A stretch of 20,629 bases of DNA from a virus. This document shows positions 6,799-15,247 of the stretch, piece by piece. The notes beneath the pieces were generated by a model. The model worked only from the letters and a program-made list of their open reading frames with translations, was not told where the DNA came from and did no database searches. Both the position numbers and the translations under genes were made by a program. Each line of letters begins with the position of its first letter. Position 1 is the first letter of the stretch. The DNA lies in IMG/VR virus record IMGVR_UViG_3300020477_000795, positions 1-20,629 of that record; one strand, written 5' to 3'.

Positions 6799-9700
6799 AT
6801 GAGTTCTGGTAGAACCACATATTATTTACCTTTTGATATAGAAATTCTTAAAGATAATGCTAGGATTGGCGATGGAGCATATTTAAACCGCGGTAAGAAT
6901 AATGCATATGTTGCAAGAAATAAACATAATGTGTATTGCTTGCCGAATATATCTTACAAATTTAGTATTGATGACGCCTTAGCACATGCTAGAGATGAAT
7001 ACTATAGTGGTGATAATGCTAGATTTGAAAAGTATGTGGACGATCATGAAGATTTGCAGGAGAAATGGTCTACTAATGCATTATGGCCCGGGCCAAATAA
7101 TATATCTGACCAGTCCGTACAGGACATATCAAAGTCACAGTTCGGACGCGAGCATTGGAAGATGTATGGTGTGTATGAATCATCTAGAGTTTTAGCAAAA
7201 AGTACATTTAATAGTATATTTTCAAAAGATTATATAGTGTGGGACTTCGGTGACGGTACTACAACTCAAGACTTCCGGCCAGTGCATACATATAATGAGC
7301 CCGGTGAGTATGAGATTACAGTTACTGTATTTGATACAGAAGGTCAGCCTGTAAGAAATCCATATAGTTATACTTTAACTATACATAATTTCTGCGCAGA
7401 TGAAATTGCATGGGATTCGGAAGACTTCCGGGAATTTGGTATCCAGTATGTGTATACGGGCATGTTCTCGAAGCCATTGACTGTAAAGAGAGTTAATAGT
7501 TGGCAAGACCCGGATAAGTATAGTACGTTAACACTATATGCTAGTGGTTCGGATTCTATACCAGCTGACCCGAGTAGTTATATAACCAACAAACATGCTC
7601 ATTTTCAAAAACTTTGGAGATTTGTTGATAATGTTATTGATCCTGTACCGATTAATAAAATCCATATACCAGGCCAACAATTATACGGAGATATGAAATT
7701 CGCTCCAATAAGCGGTGACGAAAATAATCCCGTTAGTATTGAACTTGATATATTTACACCTAAAGACCTATCTCAAGTAAGTAGAGATACGGTATATCTA
7801 GGAATCAGTGGTCAAACCGATATTTTCTATATAGATGATACAGCTAAAAATTATCTTTCCAGAGATACACAACCAGTATTTTTATTTATAAGCCCACAAC
7901 AATTTGATAGTATTAATGTATTACAAGATTCATATGAGACAGATGTCAGTGTATTACCAGCAAAGGTATATTACGCACCGGCAACAGATATACAATTAAC
8001 AACTAACGGTATAGAGTCGTTTAAACTTCAAAAAAACAAATATGTTGATAGTATCAATACACTAAATATATCAACAATAGCTCTCTCAGGAGCAACCCGG
8101 GCCATGACTTCTGTTAATTCTGTAACTGATGAAACCATTCAAACTATTAATAATAAGTCGTTAATACTAAAATCAGATTATAAGCAACTGTCTTTATCTC
8201 AATCCGCATCGAAATCTAGTGATCTAGCTCCATTTGAGGTTAGAGTGTTTATTGAAGACTATATACCGGTTATAGACCCTGATTCAGGATTAGAGACCGG
8301 TGAGTATAAAACCGTATTCCCTTCGCTTGAGTTATCTGAAAGACAAATTGAGTTGCCTATAACTCAAGGCGCCGGGAATTTTATATTTATTCCTAAAGAA
8401 GAGACATCCCCGGACGCAAAACTCATCGCAGAAGCTCATGTAGTTGACCCTGTGTACTGTCCGACCGACACAGAGGTTATGTTTGTTATTAACCCGTTAA
8501 GCAATCAGGCTCACTTTATAAGCACACGTACTAATACAGGTGTTAATGTTTCAGAAGGAGCAGCAAAATATACCACTCTCGCTGATGGTACTTTATCTGG
8601 CCAGAACCTTCAAATTACAGATGATATGGAGGCATCTATTGTACAGCACACACTCCCACTATCAGCTCATGATCCCTTCCCAGTTTGTGTCGATCAATTA
8701 TCTAATATATATGTTGGAGACACTAGCCGAGACACAATTATAAAATTTGACAAAAATGGTAATGTACTCAATAATGAAGCATTGATTTATGTGTCTGAAC
8801 TGATATGTCAGTCTAATATTATTGAAAGTAAGTTCAATACTCCTGATGTTGAAGTACTAGGTATGCTGTATCAAGCAGATGAGTCGTTTGATGACTCTGA
8901 TTGGTCTTCCGGGTTAGATCTTAATGCTAGCGATTCGACATGCTCATCGTTTAGAACTAGTGTTTCTGAACAAAATGCACTAGCGCCTTCTAGTATTGCC
9001 TGTGACGGAACCGGTGATATATGGGTAACGTTAATAGATGGTATATTCACTGTTAAGATCCATTATGATCAATCTTCTGAAAATTATCAAGTAACCGCAA
9101 TCGCAACTCCTGTAATTAGTGGAAGTGACACGGTATCTGATAACGGTCTATCCGTTCTACTAAAACAGACGGCGACTGGAGAGCGTCTATATATGCCGAC
9201 TCAAGTAGAGACAGATAAAAATAATAATATTTGGGTGTCATATACCAATCCAGAAAAAACAATGCTGGTCAAATATGATACTAATGGTGTTGAATTAACT
9301 AGGCTTGAGTTTGACGACGGAACTTCATTAGACAGTCTATTAGTTGATACCGGGAATGATTTATGGGTGACCAACTCGACATGCCTGAGAGAAGACAATA
9401 AAACACACGGTAGTATAATTAGGGTATCGGTTGACAATGCCGGGAAAGCATATATTGTCAAAGACGTACACGTATATAACAAGGAAAATGGAACTCCCGG
9501 GTATTTTGATAAACCGTCACAGATGATATTTGATATGGAAGACAATCTATATATTGCTCACGCCGGTAATGAATTGATAAGAATGAATCCCGCGACCTAT
9601 AAAGCTAATCATATAATGAATGTCGGTGGTAAGTGGTCTAATGAATACGGGTTTTCTAAAGCCGGAGGAGAGGTACAAGCAATCGAAGGGCTGTCATGTG

Positions 9701-10956
9701 ATTCAGATAATAAGATATTAGTTGTAAACAATAAAGACCGGAAGTTATATGTTATAGACCCGGAAAAAGACCCGGTGGAGATATACTATACACATGATCT
9801 AAGACAGTATAGTAAAGATGCTACTGAAAAGTGGGGAGTAGATATGGATATAAAAGACATATATAGTGAGCAGGAACTACGTCAATCCGTTTCGAATAAT
9901 TTTTATTACTTGAAATATAAAGAACTTACAAAAGACGGATTTGAGACTCTCATGTCACCCGGTGATTGGACCGGTATAAGATGGACACAGAAATACAGCA
10001 AGTCTGGTATGGGAAAGCGAATCCTCCGGGCTGAAACGCCTATACATGTCCAATCTGTGAATTATAATGATGTTCAAAAGATAAATGAAGACTTTGATGC
10101 AACTCAGAATACTGTCAATATTACATTACAAGACAATATTAATAAAAACACAAATTTAATGCATTGGTTTTTTCAAAGTATACTAGGAGATGTAGATAGT
10201 CCTCCAGAAACTATCGGAAAGACAGTATATGAAAAGATCTCTAACTTTGTTGGCAATAATAGCGATATTGATACATGCGATGTAGATTCGTTATATTCGA
10301 TGGCAACCGAACTAGGATTTGATATGAAGCAGTATCTTTATACATATCCCGGATCCATAAAACGACTAATAGATCTTTTTTCTATAAACTATAGCCGGCT
10401 AGCCGGTACAAGAAATCAAACAGACATTCAGTTTACAAAAAACGGATATGCAAATAATTTTAATCATGGTAGGAATTTAGGAGATATTATAAATCATACT
10501 TGCGCGCCGAACCCGGATAGTTCTTTAGATCCGTATATAGTAAAAGTCGGTACACGTCTTGTAGCAAAAGAACTATATAACGGGACATATACATTAATTG
10601 AACCGATGGCAATCCTAGGATCAGAATTTGATGATAATTATTCTGTGAAGCATGGAGGTCTGGTTGAATATCCATTGTGTAGCTATAGTAGAGATTGGGG
10701 CTGGGGCCTGTCTCATCCAAGCGACGAGCCGGATAATAAGGTGTTTTTATATTACGATTTCTATCAGTATAAAAATAATAACGAATACACAGAGATATTA
10801 GAACAGATGACTGGTGTTATTGATTGGGACAATCCATTAACACAATTAGACGAAAAAGTAACTGATAAAAGCGAGTGGGTAAAACCAGGAGGTATTATTG
10901 ACAGTATAATTGACCGGAAGTTAAGAAAAGGAATGGATTTATTTATAAATGAATGA
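6799..10956 (+). CDS. Giant baseplate wedge protein with PKD domain and β-propeller (gp7 position)
   Basis: The ATG at 6799 comes one base after the gp6 stop. A TTG at 6787 would add four residues but is less likely. The product is 1385 residues; T4 gp7, encoded at this place, has 1032. Residues about 135-205 hold a PKD domain (WDFGDGT near 147, then HTY and GEYEITVTVFD). Residues about 620-1000 hold six repeats of the form 'D..n.iwV...' (near 629, 731, 800, 845, 905 and 960), which I read as a six-bladed NHL/SMP-30-like propeller. The C-terminal part (about 1030-1385) is mixed, with FETLMSPGDWTGIRW, a helical SNFVGNNSDIDTC region and a PGSIKRLIDLFSINYSRL segment that looks conserved. A wedge role is inferred from gene order. 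The propeller and PKD suggest surface or protein-protein contacts. Confidence 0.85.
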   Translation: MSSGRTTYYLPFDIEILKDNARIGDGAYLNRGKNNAYVARNKHNVYCLPNISYKFSIDDALAHARDEYYSGDNARFEKYVDDHEDLQEKWSTNALWPGPNNISDQSVQDISKSQFGREHWKMYGVYESSRVLAKSTFNSIFSKDYIVWDFGDGTTTQDFRPVHTYNEPGEYEITVTVFDTEGQPVRNPYSYTLTIHNFCADEIAWDSEDFREFGIQYVYTGMFSKPLTVKRVNSWQDPDKYSTLTLYASGSDSIPADPSSYITNKHAHFQKLWRFVDNVIDPVPINKIHIPGQQLYGDMKFAPISGDENNPVSIELDIFTPKDLSQVSRDTVYLGISGQTDIFYIDDTAKNYLSRDTQPVFLFISPQQFDSINVLQDSYETDVSVLPAKVYYAPATDIQLTTNGIESFKLQKNKYVDSINTLNISTIALSGATRAMTSVNSVTDETIQTINNKSLILKSDYKQLSLSQSASKSSDLAPFEVRVFIEDYIPVIDPDSGLETGEYKTVFPSLELSERQIELPITQGAGNFIFIPKEETSPDAKLIAEAHVVDPVYCPTDTEVMFVINPLSNQAHFISTRTNTGVNVSEGAAKYTTLADGTLSGQNLQITDDMEASIVQHTLPLSAHDPFPVCVDQLSNIYVGDTSRDTIIKFDKNGNVLNNEALIYVSELICQSNIIESKFNTPDVEVLGMLYQADESFDDSDWSSGLDLNASDSTCSSFRTSVSEQNALAPSSIACDGTGDIWVTLIDGIFTVKIHYDQSSENYQVTAIATPVISGSDTVSDNGLSVLLKQTATGERLYMPTQVETDKNNNIWVSYTNPEKTMLVKYDTNGVELTRLEFDDGTSLDSLLVDTGNDLWVTNSTCLREDNKTHGSIIRVSVDNAGKAYIVKDVHVYNKENGTPGYFDKPSQMIFDMEDNLYIAHAGNELIRMNPATYKANHIMNVGGKWSNEYGFSKAGGEVQAIEGLSCDSDNKILVVNNKDRKLYVIDPEKDPVEIYYTHDLRQYSKDATEKWGVDMDIKDIYSEQELRQSVSNNFYYLKYKELTKDGFETLMSPGDWTGIRWTQKYSKSGMGKRILRAETPIHVQSVNYNDVQKINEDFDATQNTVNITLQDNINKNTNLMHWFFQSILGDVDSPPETIGKTVYEKISNFVGNNSDIDTCDVDSLYSMATELGFDMKQYLYTYPGSIKRLIDLFSINYSRLAGTRNQTDIQFTKNGYANNFNHGRNLGDIINHTCAPNPDSSLDPYIVKVGTRLVAKELYNGTYTLIEPMAILGSEFDDNYSVKHGGLVEYPLCSYSRDWGWGLSHPSDEPDNKVFLYYDFYQYKNNNEYTEILEQMTGVIDWDNPLTQLDEKVTDKSEWVKPGGIIDSIIDRKLRKGMDLFINE

Positions 10957-13900
10957 TTCACAATATAAAGATATAGCTTTGCAAGACAGTATTGTAACTC
11001 AATCTGATATATCAACAGTTTTTGCATTAGATAAAGAAGAACCATTTACATTTAAGAGATGGATTAAGCAAGCTGGTATATCTAATGCTATTATATCTGA
11101 TATAAAGCCTATATACGAGCAATATCTAGCCAAGTGGAATAGTGTTAAGACTAAAATAGATAGCGAGAAAAACAAAAATACTATTGAAATATATACTTTA
11201 TTCTTAAGAGAATTAGAGTTGGATTTGACAGTAGATGAAAAGAGATATATTGAAAATATTGATTATTCTAATAAAGAGGAAGTAGAGACTACACTTGCCT
11301 TCTTTTCTAGCAAGATAAAATCGATTGCATTATATTTTGCAGATAAGAGAGACCGGATAAAATTTCAAACAGTTAAGAATAATATAAAAGGAACAAAAAC
11401 CGGGCTTCACAAAGAAGTATATAATAAAGTTCTAGAGTTAATTTTTGATATTGGATACACAATAGATAATGAGATATCAGAGGAAGACAAAAATGATATA
11501 ATTAGAGAATTACATATTTCTATTGAAGAGTTATATGATATAGATTCCGGTTATTTTGAAGATGGTACTCCTTCCCATCTGGATGATGACGTTTCTAATA
11601 CTATAGTAAAGAAGTTAGAATATGATCCATACCTATTTATAGATTATGACACAGCGCAAGAAAACTTATTGAATAGCTATGGGCTGACGTTAGTGTCTGA
11701 CGGGGATTTAGATATTCTGACCGGTAATGAACAGGTTCTTTCACCGGTATTTGATATACCGTTAGATAATATTAGTCTCTTACCGGAACATGAATTTATA
11801 TTATATGATAAGCAGACATTAAATCTAGAAAATATAAAAGAGCTTATTAAGAATACTACGTCTGCAAAGACTATGTACCTAAGCTCCGGAGATTCTGGAG
11901 CTTCGTATGTTACGGATGTACTATTTGACAGTAGTGACAATTTAGCCAATATGCTAAATAAAAAGTTCCCAAATTTAAATGTGTTGCCTAGTAGTGAAGC
12001 TAAGACATTGCAAGAGCTGGGTGGATTATTTAAGCCGTCCGGGTTAGGAATGCTAAATTATTATAGTTATTCTCCTAGACCTAATATATTAACACAACAC
12101 ATTAAGCCTAATACATTATACGTATATCCGGATCCGGAGCAGTATAGTAGTAACACACTGGATATACCGCTAGATTATGATGAAGATGCATCAAATGTGA
12201 AAGACAACAGTTTAGAAGGCAATATAGTAGGTGAAATTTCCGGAATTTCACACATGCCAAAATTTTATAATTATCAATCAGATATCCAGACAAATATATA
12301 TTCACAGTTTGGTATTTCTAGAAATGATGATAATTTTGACTTCTGGTCCGGGGACAATAAAGACATATGGGGTAATGCTGACATATACCCGCTAGACGTC
12401 GAAAATATATACACTTTAGATGAAAAACAAGACGATCTGTTAGTTAATAAAGGACATACATATAAATGGCGGACTGATTCTTATGGTAATGAATATGCTA
12501 TAATTAAGAAGATTCATCCGTTCGAGGCGTTAACTGAGGAAGATTTTTCCGATCCGGAGAGTTTTACTAGATGTACCATCCTAGACGGATCGGTTTTCAA
12601 AGACGTCGGACAAAATCCACCAGATTATGGTGATGCAGTTATTAATGATGATGAAAATCATAATTTATTTGATTATAATAATTTTGACTATGTAGTTCTT
12701 AGAAACGGAGAATCATTTCTATATTTATCATGTGACTTCCCAGGTATATTTGCTGAACAAAGTAATCAGCGAAGAGCCCGGACCACGGAAGGACTACAAG
12801 GAAACAAGAAATATTGTACGACATTAGATGGTTACATATTTATGTACGATGGTCATCCATTTCCGTATGACAGTTATAAATTTTTCTCTAAAAATGTACA
12901 AGATGAATATTTCTACAACAAAGATACACTGTTTAAGGATTATGATGAATGGGACGGTGGAGGGTTTGATATGGAGTGTGTCCCAGTCCCTCGAGATGAA
13001 TTATTCTATAAAGTTGAAGACATAGTATTATATGATAATGAAATATATGAATATAATACTACAGAATTAGAATTACCAGATACATTTACATCTATACCAT
13101 TAACAGAACAAGCAGAGACACCAGGTGAACTAGTTGTTCGGAATGTTACTAGTTCGAGTATAGGCTCCTTTGAAACAGCGGGCAATCGTTTGTTTGAAAG
13201 GTATAGTACGGATATACAAAATGAAATATCGGAGGAATTATTAGACTTTGATGTTATTGAAAATGTTTTATTATTAAAGACAGCTAAATCATTTATTATT
13301 GACAGAGTTTCATACGATTTTGACAAAAATATTATATCTACCAACAATAGCCCGGGTCATATCCCTAGAATATCAGATATATATGATGAGTATATCATGT
13401 CTGAGCATTTTTATAATGAAAAACTAAGACATATAATTGTATGCTGCGTGTATACCAACGACAATAGTAGTAATATAGGAATAGACATGTACACTATAGA
13501 CGTAGATAACTTCACCTTATCAAAATCATCTCCGTCTGTTACACCGCTTAATATACATGATATTAAAAACCTTAGTATTTCATTTAATGAAATTACATAC
13601 AAGTACTATATAACATTCCTATGCCATTCCGCGGAGAATTTTTGCATCGGTCAGTTTATATGTATAGATTTATTATTTAATACAATAGATTTGGACATAT
13701 ATAAAACAAACTACACTGCTATTAGTACCCCGGAACAAGTAAAAAAATTCGCTCATCGTAAGATTACAGACGATTATGCTGAAAACGGTCCAGATGATCC
13801 TGCAGGTATTCCAATTACAGTATTGTTTAATCAACCAGTAAACACACTTACATTAGATATAACAGATATACTACCTGGGAAAATCGTTGATAGAATAGAA

Positions 13901-14590
13901 ATTGACTGGAATGTAGATGATGATACTCCTTTAGAAATAATAAAGAGGTCACCGGTTGTAAATTATGAAAAGTTTGATAAAGCAATAGGTACTGATTTAA
14001 GAGATCCGCGGTCCTTTAAAATAGAACATGTGTACAACACAACATCGCCACCACCTGGTGTAGTTGGTAGTGTATCCGACATAGACGTAGATGGTGCTGT
14101 GATTACATGTAATATTAAAGCTTATGTCCTAGGACAGCTAGCAAATACGTATGTCATAAAAATAATTCAGCACCCATATGATATCATGACATCATTTGAG
14201 AGTGTAGATATCTGTAAGACAGTATCGTATTCAGATGTATATGATAACGAGAACACGTTAGTAACATTATGCACACAAACACCTAGTTATGTTACATCGT
14301 TCATCCTTCGAAAAGACAGTATGCCTAGAGAAGTAATAACCTATAATTCAAACATGGTTGCAGGTGACGAATTACAGATGGAGAGCTCAATTGACATGTC
14401 TGGAATTTCTACTACCGGTTCTACTCCGGAAGAGCCTAGCAGCTCAACTATTTCAAATAATGCTAGTTCACAAAATGCGACTGCTCCGGTAATTTCACCG
14501 GTTGCTTCACCAGATACGTCTCCACCGGTTGCACCTCCACCGGTTTCCTCACCAGGTACACCACCACCGTCTGCTCCACCAAGTTACTGA
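10949..14590 (+). CDS. Large baseplate/tail structural protein with proline-rich tail
   Basis: The protein has 1213 residues. The start overlaps the previous stop as ATGAATGA (8 bases). Residues about 25-215 are strongly helical and charged, including KRWIKQAGISNAIISDI and repeated Glu/Lys-rich helices. A long Asp- and Tyr-rich β region follows to about 950. Residues about 965-1080 show a divergent PKD-like layout: DRIEIDWNVDDDTP, then FKIEHVYNTT, then a strand pair ending TYVIKIIQHP. The last 60 or so residues are Ser/Pro/Ala-rich and probably disordered. No family is recognised for the whole protein. In T4 the gp8/gp10 wedge and periphery genes occupy this position, but length and sequence give no direct support for either. 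A structural role is inferred from context. Confidence 0.85.
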   Translation: MNDSQYKDIALQDSIVTQSDISTVFALDKEEPFTFKRWIKQAGISNAIISDIKPIYEQYLAKWNSVKTKIDSEKNKNTIEIYTLFLRELELDLTVDEKRYIENIDYSNKEEVETTLAFFSSKIKSIALYFADKRDRIKFQTVKNNIKGTKTGLHKEVYNKVLELIFDIGYTIDNEISEEDKNDIIRELHISIEELYDIDSGYFEDGTPSHLDDDVSNTIVKKLEYDPYLFIDYDTAQENLLNSYGLTLVSDGDLDILTGNEQVLSPVFDIPLDNISLLPEHEFILYDKQTLNLENIKELIKNTTSAKTMYLSSGDSGASYVTDVLFDSSDNLANMLNKKFPNLNVLPSSEAKTLQELGGLFKPSGLGMLNYYSYSPRPNILTQHIKPNTLYVYPDPEQYSSNTLDIPLDYDEDASNVKDNSLEGNIVGEISGISHMPKFYNYQSDIQTNIYSQFGISRNDDNFDFWSGDNKDIWGNADIYPLDVENIYTLDEKQDDLLVNKGHTYKWRTDSYGNEYAIIKKIHPFEALTEEDFSDPESFTRCTILDGSVFKDVGQNPPDYGDAVINDDENHNLFDYNNFDYVVLRNGESFLYLSCDFPGIFAEQSNQRRARTTEGLQGNKKYCTTLDGYIFMYDGHPFPYDSYKFFSKNVQDEYFYNKDTLFKDYDEWDGGGFDMECVPVPRDELFYKVEDIVLYDNEIYEYNTTELELPDTFTSIPLTEQAETPGELVVRNVTSSSIGSFETAGNRLFERYSTDIQNEISEELLDFDVIENVLLLKTAKSFIIDRVSYDFDKNIISTNNSPGHIPRISDIYDEYIMSEHFYNEKLRHIIVCCVYTNDNSSNIGIDMYTIDVDNFTLSKSSPSVTPLNIHDIKNLSISFNEITYKYYITFLCHSAENFCIGQFICIDLLFNTIDLDIYKTNYTAISTPEQVKKFAHRKITDDYAENGPDDPAGIPITVLFNQPVNTLTLDITDILPGKIVDRIEIDWNVDDDTPLEIIKRSPVVNYEKFDKAIGTDLRDPRSFKIEHVYNTTSPPPGVVGSVSDIDVDGAVITCNIKAYVLGQLANTYVIKIIQHPYDIMTSFESVDICKTVSYSDVYDNENTLVTLCTQTPSYVTSFILRKDSMPREVITYNSNMVAGDELQMESSIDMSGISTTGSTPEEPSSSTISNNASSQNATAPVISPVASPDTSPPVAPPPVSSPGTPPPSAPPSY
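14480..14587 (+). repeat. Proline/serine-rich low-complexity tail with repeated CACCGGTT
   Basis: This stretch encodes the last 36 residues of the 1213-aa protein, almost all Pro, Ser, Ala, Thr and Val. At DNA level CACCGGTT recurs three times (within tcaccggttgc, ccaccggttgc, ccaccggtttc). It resembles a flexible linker but ends the protein, so it may tether it to a partner. Confidence 0.7.
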
Positions 14591-14631
14591 AAGAACTAAG
14601 CTAACAAATGTTGGAGAGTAATATACCCTAT

Positions 14632-14639
14632 TATAAGTA
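14632..14639 (+). promoter_or_regulatory. TATAAGTA box, 5 nt before the start at 14645
   Basis: In the 54-base gap after the 1213-aa gene, TATAAGTA is followed by TTTCT and the ATG. The octamer and 5-base spacing repeat those before 2216 and 4526. The GGAG at about 14612 is over 25 bases from the ATG, too far for a Shine-Dalgarno. It probably starts a transcript for the fibre genes. Confidence 0.5.
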
Positions 14640-14644
14640 TTTCT

Positions 14645-15232
14645 ATGGCCGGAAGTTCGAGATCTATTAATAGAATTGGTATAACAGATTTACCAGAAGC
14701 AGAAAACATAAAGCAAGCAGACTATCTGATATTACAATCAGATGGTATATCGTCAACGATACAAGTCAAAAATATACAGTTAAACAGAAACAATCTATCA
14801 TTTTACAATGAGATTGTTGACTTAAATGTCATGACAGCAAATCATGAGTTAAGCATTGAGAATTTTTCTACTAGTATATCACATCTGTCCGCGGAGGTGG
14901 ATAATGTTAGTACAGATGTAAAGAATATAAAGCAGTGGAAAGATAATGACAGCACATTTATTGGAAATTTATCTGATGGTTTATCAATTGACAAAGGACA
15001 GAAGACTATAAATGTTGGTACCGCATGGAAGTTTAATGTTAATGCTCAACCAGTAGGTGATACTATTGAAGATATTAAGAGTATGTCTACCAAGTTAGAG
15101 AATAGAATCAAAGAAATCGAGTCATTAAAGAGTGAAGTTACGGAACTTGAAGCTCGTATAAAAGATTTAGAAGACCATATACATTTCATCGCATCTGGAT
15201 CGGATCATACAAAGGCTCCTTCTAGTCACTAA
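14645..15232 (+). CDS. Small coiled-coil fibre/adaptor protein
   Basis: The protein has 195 residues. The N-terminus INRIGITDLPEAENIKQADYLILQS (8-32) has the 'I.dLP.a..i...DyLilq' pattern common at the start of phage fibre and baseplate-peripheral proteins that attach to the tail. Residues about 65-100 have hydrophobic heptads (LSIENFSTSISHLSAEVDNV), and 140-181 form a clear coiled coil (IEDIKSMSTKLENRIKEIESL onward, then LEARIKDLEDHIHFI). Between them lies a short β segment (108-137). This architecture suggests a trimer acting as a connector for the giant protein that follows, comparable in size to T4 gp11 (219 aa), though the sequence does not identify it as such. It begins a new transcript unit and is followed by a 15-base gap. 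Confidence 0.82.
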   Translation: MAGSSRSINRIGITDLPEAENIKQADYLILQSDGISSTIQVKNIQLNRNNLSFYNEIVDLNVMTANHELSIENFSTSISHLSAEVDNVSTDVKNIKQWKDNDSTFIGNLSDGLSIDKGQKTINVGTAWKFNVNAQPVGDTIEDIKSMSTKLENRIKEIESLKSEVTELEARIKDLEDHIHFIASGSDHTKAPSSH

Positions 15233-15247
15233 GAGTAAATGTAATTT

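Noticed and set aside
10487-11045. Minus-strand open frames opposite the 1385-aa and 1213-aa genes
   Set aside because: They overlap well-supported plus-strand genes and lack recognisable domains or promoter-like boxes.
14591-14644. Terminator or tRNA in the gap before 14645
   Set aside because: Only a 4-bp AACA/TGTT pairing is visible, too weak for a terminator, and the gap is too short for a tRNA.
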